A DNA stretch of 64,000 bases, taken from NCBI RefSeq assembly GCF_027943255.1, contig NC_072892.1:162566792-162630791 (forward strand). Reading direction: 5' to 3'. Shown piece after piece: positions 57,809 through 64,000 of this stretch; positions within the stretch are counted from its first letter, which is position 1; the number at the start of each line of letters is the position of its first letter. This DNA is from Anastrepha obliqua (Eukaryota > Arthropoda > Insecta > Diptera > Tephritidae). Under the pieces are notes generated by a model, which saw only the letters and a list, made by a program, of their open reading frames with translations, was not told where the DNA came from and searched no databases. Position numbers and translations under genes: made by a program.

Positions 57809-58097
57809 TGGGGTAAAAAGTTCCGGACTTAACAAAGAAAGCACTTTTTTTTTGTTCAAAATTATATTTATTTATCAACGTAATTTCCATCAAGAACAAC
57901 GTAATTAATCCAGCGCCGATCTAACATTTCAATACCACTTTTGTAAAGCGATTTATCTTTTGCCTCAAAAGAGGCCTCAGTTTCACCGCCTCTCTGCGTC
58001 ATCTCTTCATTCGAACGAAATTTCTTACGCGCGAGTATCTTTTTAGGTCTGCGAAACTAGAGTCATCTATGTGTTAAGCCCGGGACTTTTCAGCCCA
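57809..58097 (-). mobile_element. Internally deleted mariner (~289 bp)
   Basis: Left end TGGGGTAAAAAGTTCCGGAC and reverse complement of right end TGGGCTGAAAAGTCCCGGGC, both then reading TTAACA. Inside, the minus strand keeps EASFEAKDKSLYKSGIEMLD and RRWINYVVLDGNYVDK, the last 40 residues of a mariner transposase. It is non-autonomous and does not match the end sequences of the other mariners here. Confidence 0.78.
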
Positions 58098-58664
58098 TTT
58101 ATTAGATAAATATTCAATGATGTGAGGATATATCTCACCATTTTGGAAGGCAACGTGAATGCTGTTGGAACGTTTAATGCCTGAAAGAAAACGCCTATTA
58201 TGGTCCCAGTCCATATTCCCATAGATTATTACGCCCCCTTTAATAAAAAATATTTTTAATTTTTTTCTTTTTCCTTTTTTTCTTGTTTGTAAGACTCAGA
58301 CTTTTAGGGCAAATAAACATGCATTAAATTACAAAATTAAGAATCAAGTTCTTATATCTAACGTAAAATAATTCTAAATACACTCGTTGCCCCTTAAATC
58401 GTATGCCTTCTGAATGAATTCATAATTTTCAATTTGAAAAAATTTAGTCCAGAAGTACGTCAAAAAGTTATAGAACTATGCGAGATTGCCTTTCAAAAAT
58501 TCTCCGTCGAAATACAAATTTACTTTTTCAGCATTTGCTTTGAAGTCATATTTTTTACCGTATTTTTTAATGAGAAAAGACACCCTTCTGCAATAATTGT
58601 TTAATTGTTTTACCAATTTCACGTAAGCCTTCGAAGTATTTTCTTTTATAGAGGGTGCAGGATT
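58098..58664. other. No confident feature
   Basis: AT-rich. A poly-T/C run lies at 58260-58287. Confidence 0.4.
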
Positions 58665-59240
58665 ATATTAGATTAGATTTGTGGGGGGTTGGACAAGTCC
58701 AAACACTCAGTCAGGAGACCATTGTACCACACCCGGATAAATTTCAGTGGAAAGAATAGAGAGATAGGAAAGATAAAATGTGGGTGGTAAGACGAAAAGA
58801 TTAGTTTGAGGTCACTCTCCCACAAATCTCTTGGATTCATTGATGAATCGATGCAGAATTAACGCCTAGAAAGTGTTCAAGGCCCAGTGGCATACTTGCA
58901 GAGCCTTCCTTCGCCAGTGTATCAGCTAACTCGTTCCCTGTAATACCACAATGTCGAGGCACCCAAATAATGTCTTGCATTCACCGACTACCTTCGAAGA
59001 ACAGCGTATGTTAACAAGGGTTTCAGTGCAGTTTATTTGACACTACAAATTCCAATACTGCTACCTCGCCACTTTTTCTCAATTAGCCAGTATGCCACGT
59101 TCAAGATGGCATAGACATCCGTAAAGAATTCCACCTGTCCTGCGGCATACGAGTACTTAGTATCTTCGTCACCAGATGTCGTACTCATAGCACTTCTCTG
59201 TAGTCTTTAGGTATATCAGACTACTAATCGTAGATTTCTC
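58665..59240 (-). mobile_element. LINE fragment with RNase H
   Basis: Minus strand: a VPRHCGITGNELADTLAKEG box (RNase H region) near 58905-58970, then MPLGLEHF, and a C-terminal end near 58810. The 3' part down to about 58670 has GTGGTACAATGGTCTCCTGAC-type 3' UTR sequence. Frame broken. Confidence 0.68.
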
Positions 59241-59284
59241 TTTTAAGGGCAATATCGCTATTCCTTGCACGCAGAAATAGCCTT

Positions 59285-59870
59285 ACCACCTTGAGTGAAA
59301 ACCAAAAAGTTGAAGGAAACGAAAAAGCAGATGAACTGGCAAATATAAGATCTGCCATGAATAACATTCTTACAGAACCGGTATTCACACCACTGGCTGC
59401 AATCAAGAATGCAATACCCTCAAGATATCTACGAATTTCGGATTGTATAAGTAGATGGAGGGATCACACAACATGCAAAGTTAGCAGAACGTTATGGCTC
59501 ACCTACAACCACAAACCAATGTCCACATCGACAAATATGAAACTAAGTAATGCTTGCAGACTCACGGCACTGATAACTGACTTCTGGTCTATGCGAGAGC
59601 AGGCAGCCAAAGTAGGTAGCCCTTACAATATATACTGCCATAGTTGCAATCAACCGGAGTAAAAGGAAATTATTTTTCTTCACAAATGATTTACCTTTTT
59701 CAAACCACGTTTTGAAAAGCTGACCGGTATAGACATAAACAACCTTATGAAGCTTCCCAATCGCACATACTGTATATAGTCGTGAAGGAATAACCGTATA
59801 ATTTGTTGGTAGCGAGGATGTGGCTGGTGAATCATCACCTCAGCCAGCCAGAGGATATTAATATTTGTAT
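59285..59870 (+). mobile_element. LINE fragment, family of 54.4 kb
   Basis: The plus-strand frame 59291-59662 covers the end of the RNase H box (EGNEKADELANIRSAMNNIL), a linker with CISRWRDHTTCKVSRTLWL, and NACRLTALITDFWSMREQAA followed by YCHSCNQPE, where a stop cuts the knuckle. The 3' UTR has GCGAGGATGTGGC. It faces the RNase H fragment at 58665-59240 tail-to-tail only in coordinates: the two are in opposite orientations, with 5' sides adjacent. Confidence 0.78.
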
Positions 59871-59880
59871 TTTTATATGT

Positions 59881-60098
59881 GTATAATGGCGCAAAATTAA
59901 TCATCGGCCGACTTATAATATTTGCTAATGGAGTCGAATCTCAATCATATTTGACATTTGTGAACTTGACAGCTGCAACATTTTAAGAGAAAAGCATTGA
60001 AACGTAAAGATTTTCATCACTCAGAGTCATACATTTTTTTTATTTAGTAAAAATTTACTAAAAAATTAATTTGGATGATTAATTTTTCCCCACCGTGG
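59881..60098. mobile_element. MITE family CAAGGTGGCGC, copy 3
   Basis: Starts TATAATGGCGCAAAATTAAT and ends GGATGATTAATTTTTCCCCA with a decayed CCGTGGA end. Compared with copies 2, 4 and 5 the orientation is reversed, with the ACTAAATAAA block near the right end. A further partial right end lies at 60110-60180 (AATTAATTTTGCGGCACC), a tandem scrap. Confidence 0.72.
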
Positions 60099-60180
60099 AA
60101 ACTTATATTTTGCACATACATTTTTTTTTATTTAGTAAATAGTTATTAAAAAATGAAATTAATTTTGCGGCACCGTTGAA

Positions 60181-60498
60181 ACATATCTTTTGCACGTACT
60201 GCATCTATGTAAAATCAGGATTATCCATTTAGCGTTTGGATTATGCAATTTAGCTCCGCGAATATTTTTCATTTAATTTTTTTTTTTTAAGTGAAACTTC
60301 TTAGGCGTCGATGGGCGAGCGAGAATGGGGAGTAAAATTTCAAGGCCATGCAACGTTCTGGGCTTTTTCGTTCGGCGAGAGAGAAAAAAGTTATAACGTA
60401 GAGAAAAGGGAGAGAGAGAGCTACACCAAATACATATATATTTTATATACACTTTAGGCTATTTTTACTGAGTTTTTCCTTGTGGTTGCTAATTTCTA
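60181..60498. other. No confident feature
   Basis: AT-rich with a GAGAGAGAG-type run near 60372-60420. No gene recognised. Confidence 0.35.
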
Positions 60499-60940
60499 GT
60501 GAGAAATAACACTGCCTACTTGTTGGCGCTTGTTTGTTGGTGCAAACTTGTAGGAAATATTTTTTCGGTGCCTACTTTTTGGTGCTATATTTCCTTGGTG
60601 CCTACTATTTGGGGCGTTTTTTGGTCCCAATTTTTTTGGGTTTTTTTTTTTTGTTCCTATTCTGGCGCTTATTTCCGTTTCCTGGCTAGTGCTTGTGCGT
60701 ACTATAAAGTGCTATCCATTCCGACGTCGGATTTATTGGTATTGCCTTGCGGTAATTTGTGCCGTTGCTGTGGTCCTGAAATCGCTGCGTTTGTGCGGGT
60801 GATAAACGCGCGGAGTAGTGCACGTTGTTGCCACGGTTTGTGTCCGGCGTTTACCTACACCGGTCGACCGTTCTCCGTTTTTTGTACATTTTGTCTATTT
60901 GTATTCTCTGTAAGTGATGTGAATTTATTTAGACATATGT

Positions 60941-60992
<52 letters not shown>

Positions 60993-61086
60993 TCTAATTC
61001 TATCTCGAGTCTCTCCCCCTTTCTTTGTCTGCCTTGAAAGTTTCACTTCTATTATGTGTACTACGCCACACGCACTTTTTTTGTAA
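60499..61086 (+). other. Open frame of 195 codons, Cys-rich middle, unassigned
   Basis: The frame contains CGNLCRCCGPEIAAFVRVIN and then CCHGLCPAF near 60745-60860, in GC-rich DNA. The C-terminal third is only Ser-Leu from a CT microsatellite (about 60946-61008). The upstream 60525-60620 region repeats GGTGCCTACT twice and a related CTTGTTGGCGC phrase, which looks like a 5' UTR or transposon leader. A retrotransposon 5' end with a Cys-rich first ORF is possible, and so is a gene 5' exon. I cannot name a family. Confidence 0.3.
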
Positions 61087-62587
61087 ACATCGACACTAAA
61101 CATGGCACACAGTTTATGTTATTCAAATTACTTTGCCGATTGACTTTGTAGTAGCTCATTCTTATCTCACCAATGGCAACTTCGCTTCCCTTTTAGCTCT
61201 GGGATCATCGCTGCATGGTTGAAGTGACGGCCAATTAACTTCACCATTGCAGCTGATTATTCGATTTTATTGCTTGCCCAATTTTTTCAAGCGAAAGTCT
61301 ACATATTGTGAAATGTTTTAGCCATAAACTAATTTTCTGCCACATCACGGATGTTATTTTAGTTGTCAACAAAAGTTGTATAAAAAGAACAGATAGTTAA
61401 AATTTTAAATGCTATTTAAACATACTTATAAATATGTACATATATACATACAAAAGTAACCAGTTTGGATTAGTCAATAAGACAGCAAAAGGAGGCTTTG
61501 AAATGAGCAGCGAAACTATCACAAGCAGAATAAATACAGGCTGACAGTTAATTATCATTAATTATCATTCTTAATTGTGGCTGTTGGCTCGAAATTTGTG
61601 GGTCCGTGTCCAAATACGAGTACTCACACGAAACCAAAATGAAAGTAAAAGTGGTTTTTATAGTGGTTTTCTTAAAAACAAATTTTCCCCAAAAAAAAAA
61701 CACAAGCAGTTCAGTTATACTATCAAACTGACGCGCATTCCATCTTTATTTGGGGAAAAAATCACAGCACATGTCACAAATTTTTGAATAAGTGCAACTT
61801 GAACCAGTCAAGGTTGTATGTGTCACACAGCCTATTATGATTGACCCCAAAGTCGGAAGTAAAAAACTTCTATTCTAAGTCTAAATTACCACTCACTTTT
61901 TAAGCCTTTTTCATGTTTATGCGAGTGTGTGTGCGACCATTTGCTTAGCGATCACTCCACTTTGATGTTAAATACTTAGTTATAGAACTAGTTTTATATG
62001 TACATACATACTTATATATGTAAATATGTGCTTGCACAATATTTGTAATAAATATGCAGAGCTGTGTCGTCAATAATTTTATTTGATTTCTATGTCAATA
62101 AAAGCTTTTATGGCAAGCGAATGAGTTTAAGAAAACAAGTTATTTATTAGTTTTATTTTCAGTTTAGCACTCTATTTATAAATATTTATATATAGCTTAA
62201 GATTGGAAACAGGAAATGTGACAAATCAGCGGAAATGGTGCTGACGAATTGCTTAGTAGTTATAAGTCTCTATGTATGCAAAAAACCAGCTGCTTGTAAG
62301 GTAATTCTTAAAAGTTATTATTTAAATGAGTTTAATAAACTAACACCGAAACGTGCTGGGCCAAATTAGACAAAAATTAAGTAACTCTAGTAGCTGTTAA
62401 AACATTTGATAAGGCAAAGTTCAATAAACTCCAACAGTTGATGCGTCTGTCTTTTGTTAGATAAGACCAATTAGAGGCACTAAGGAAATCTACTTCCATC
62501 CGCTCATTTGGTATTTTCATGGCGCAGGAGGGTCAATTATTTTTTTGGCAAAGAAATATGAAAGAATGTATCTCAACTATTGGCAAA
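61087..62587. other. Non-coding, no feature seen
   Basis: AT-rich DNA with simple TA/CATA repeats at 61430-61450 and 62000-62030. No splice-supported exon or mobile element was recognised. Confidence 0.4.
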
Positions 62588-62797
62588 TACAAGGAGGCGC
62601 AAAATTAATCAACCATTTTTTTTTGGAAGAAATTTTTTACTAAATAAAAAAAAAAATTTAGTGAATTTTTAAATTTTATTGTGACCTTTACGCGTGACGT
62701 TTGTACACTGCAGCTGTTTAGTTTGCATTTGCAAGTTTCATAGTTTTTGCTAAAATTATAAATCTTCTGATACGGTGATTAATTTAGCGCCACCCGA
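62588..62797. mobile_element. MITE family CAAGGTGGCGC, copy 4 (210 bp)
   Basis: Starts TACAAGGAGGCGCAAAATTA and ends GTGATTAATTTAGCGCCACC. Its core has ACTGCAGCTGTTTAGTTTGC. Same orientation as copies 2 and 5. Confidence 0.85.
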
Positions 62798-62898
62798 CAC
62801 GTGCATAAGTAAGTGGCGCGCACAATTTGTGATTTATCGCTTGCTGTAGCGCCAAAAATGCAAGGTCTTTTAGTTTTTTGTTGCCTCAAATCGGTAGA

Positions 62899-63070
62899 TA
62901 CAAGGTGGCGCAAAATTCATCATCCTGTTTTGTTTTTGAATAAATTTTTTACTAAATAAAATAAAACGATTTTGTAAGATGATCTTTATTTTTACCTTCA
63001 CTCGCCCCATTGCTTTTCTGTTTATACACTGCAGCTGTCTCGTTCACAAGCGTGAAATAACATTGACGTA
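62899..63070. mobile_element. MITE family CAAGGTGGCGC, copy 5 (right end missing)
   Basis: Starts TACAAGGTGGCGCAAAATTC, only 100 bp after copy 4 in the same orientation. It reaches ACTGCAGCTGTCTCGTTCAC and ATTGACG, then breaks where the LINE frame begins. Confidence 0.8.
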
Positions 63071-64000
63071 AGACACTGTAAGGCTGTTGCAACACGGGGG
63101 TGAGGGACGCGTGTGGTTGCCTACGTTGGGCCTGCTGTGCATTCCACTGTTGTTGTCGCGGCCTGATGGTAGTGGGCGGCCGCGCTACGGGGAGCGGCTG
63201 CGAGTGCAGAGCTTTACAGCATGGAGTTGCCCACTCACGGGTGGGGCGCACGCCGGAACATCTCCGAAAATGGCACCATCCATTGCAAAAATTCCATTTG
63301 ATTGATGCCAGGTTCTGGACTGACACACGGAACGTGCTGTACGCGGGGCCAAGAGCTGCTGGTTTGTCCCCGAACTGAGGTTGGAGCAGGAGGGAAGTGG
63401 ATGAGCTGTGTTGGAGGAGTTGTGTTGCTCCGATAGGCTCCTTACCGTGAAGGTATGGGTTGTGGTGGCTGTAAGTCACCGGCCTATCAGGTGTTGTAGT
63501 AGCCGTTGAGGTATCGGACTGCTGGCGGGAGCAACACGTGGCCACATACCGTGTGGACCACTCCCTATGTGACCTAAGCTCTGAACAGGTCTTAAGGTGG
63601 CTCCACCCGTTGCACTTATTGCACCTAACCGAGGGGGAGTTCGCGTGGAGCAGCAATACGCAGCAAAAGTATTTGGAGCAAGATTGTTGCAAGAAGTAGC
63701 TCCTGTGACGTATGAAGTGGGCTGATATGCGGTTCACTAGACAGGGCAAGTTTCCTGGGACGGCAGCCCTTGGTCGGGAAGAACCCGAGTCATTCCGGCA
63801 ACGTAGAACTGGCTGTCATGGGAATGTAATCTCAATCCTCTGCAGACATCGTCCAGTTTTTCAGGCCATAAGTCTTGACGTCGTCATCAGCAGTGTCAAT
63901 CCAGGTTTTACTTAGGCGACCACTTTTATAAGGCTCATAAAACTTGAAGCCAAGAAGAGACGTAAGTGAAATTGGCTTGGCCACTCCTTACGCATATCAA
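63071..64000 (-). mobile_element. Non-LTR retrotransposon 5' ORF with two Cys motifs
   Basis: The minus-strand frame 62952-63749 covers most of this block, its last codons reading into the MITE. It has two related Cys/His-type modules: SVRCNKCNGWSHLKTCSELR then SHREWSTRYVATCC (near 63530-63630), and FCNGWCHFRRCSGVRPTREW (near 63230-63300). A Gln/Ser/Thr-rich linker joins them. Such PHD-like CNGW..H.. modules occur in the first half of some insect LINEs. The frame up to 63749 lacks an obvious start and the element continues past 64000, so this is a partial copy. The module is present twice, one with its first Cys lost. Confidence 0.6.

Noticed and set aside
1..64000. CRISPR arrays, bacterial operons, riboswitches, ribosome-binding sites
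   Set aside because: The window is clearly eukaryotic (introns, LINEs, SINEs, mariners). The regular repeats found have 123-335 bp units without spacers.

Overview
This is a eukaryotic, AT-rich, intron-bearing and heavily transposon-loaded stretch. It most likely comes from a higher dipteran fly, and a tephritid-type fruit fly is my best guess. The grounds are several Mos1-like mariner elements, insect-type LINE fragments (R1-clade and other RNase H-bearing non-LTR elements), a tRNA-derived SINE, Kozak and intron structure of fly type, and exons of an insect ELO (very-long-chain fatty-acid elongase) gene. The species call is inference. Nothing bacterial or viral was recognised.

Cellular genes are few. 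(1) Three plus-strand exons of an ELOVL/ELO family elongase lie at 3461-3541, 20337-20499 and 22612-22748. They join in frame and carry the KxxExxDT, HxxHH and HxxMYxYY signatures. The upstream exons lie before this window, and I could not find the downstream ones. The first intron is 16.8 kb and is packed with transposons. (2) A small two-exon gene on the minus strand (45621-45874) encodes a 55-residue protein I do not recognise. Its splice phase, Kozak context and acidic C-terminus make it credible. (3) A broken alanyl-tRNA synthetase fragment (about 42227-42440, minus) is a pseudogene.

Mobile DNA dominates. Tc1/mariner elements range from two with open transposase frames (494-1558 and 5649-6689) and one nearly intact (47.3-48.6 kb) to relics and internally deleted copies at 0, 12.3, 17.9, 29, 35.4, 37.5, 46.5, 53.2, 57.3 and 57.8 kb. 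A degenerate pogo-like element at 16.6-17.6 kb carries a striking inverted duplication. Non-LTR retrotransposon fragments, nearly all 3' ends, occur on both strands around 2, 15-16.6, 18.4-20.2, 22, 23.7-27.7, 34.7, 41, 46.7, 49.1, 50.2, 51.6, 54.4, 55.2, 56.6, 58.7-59.9 and 63-64 kb. Several end in a short AACCT repeat. Two SINE copies (one nested inside a Tc1-like element with a 14-bp target duplication), a SINE tail, and two MITE families (six copies of one, two of the other) complete the set.

Tandem repeats are prominent. A 19-monomer array of about 123 bp with a three-monomer higher-order period of about 380 bp lies at 29998-32260. There are also a 335-bp triplicate at 43.9-44.8 kb, a 138-bp and a 182-bp duplication, and a 280-bp TTTTA microsatellite. 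Long stretches between these (8.4-12.3, 20.9-22.6, 32.3-34.7, 38-40.5, 52.6-54.4, 61-62.6 kb) show no convincing gene and look like intronic or intergenic fly DNA. All coordinates of decayed elements are approximate, since they were read by eye.
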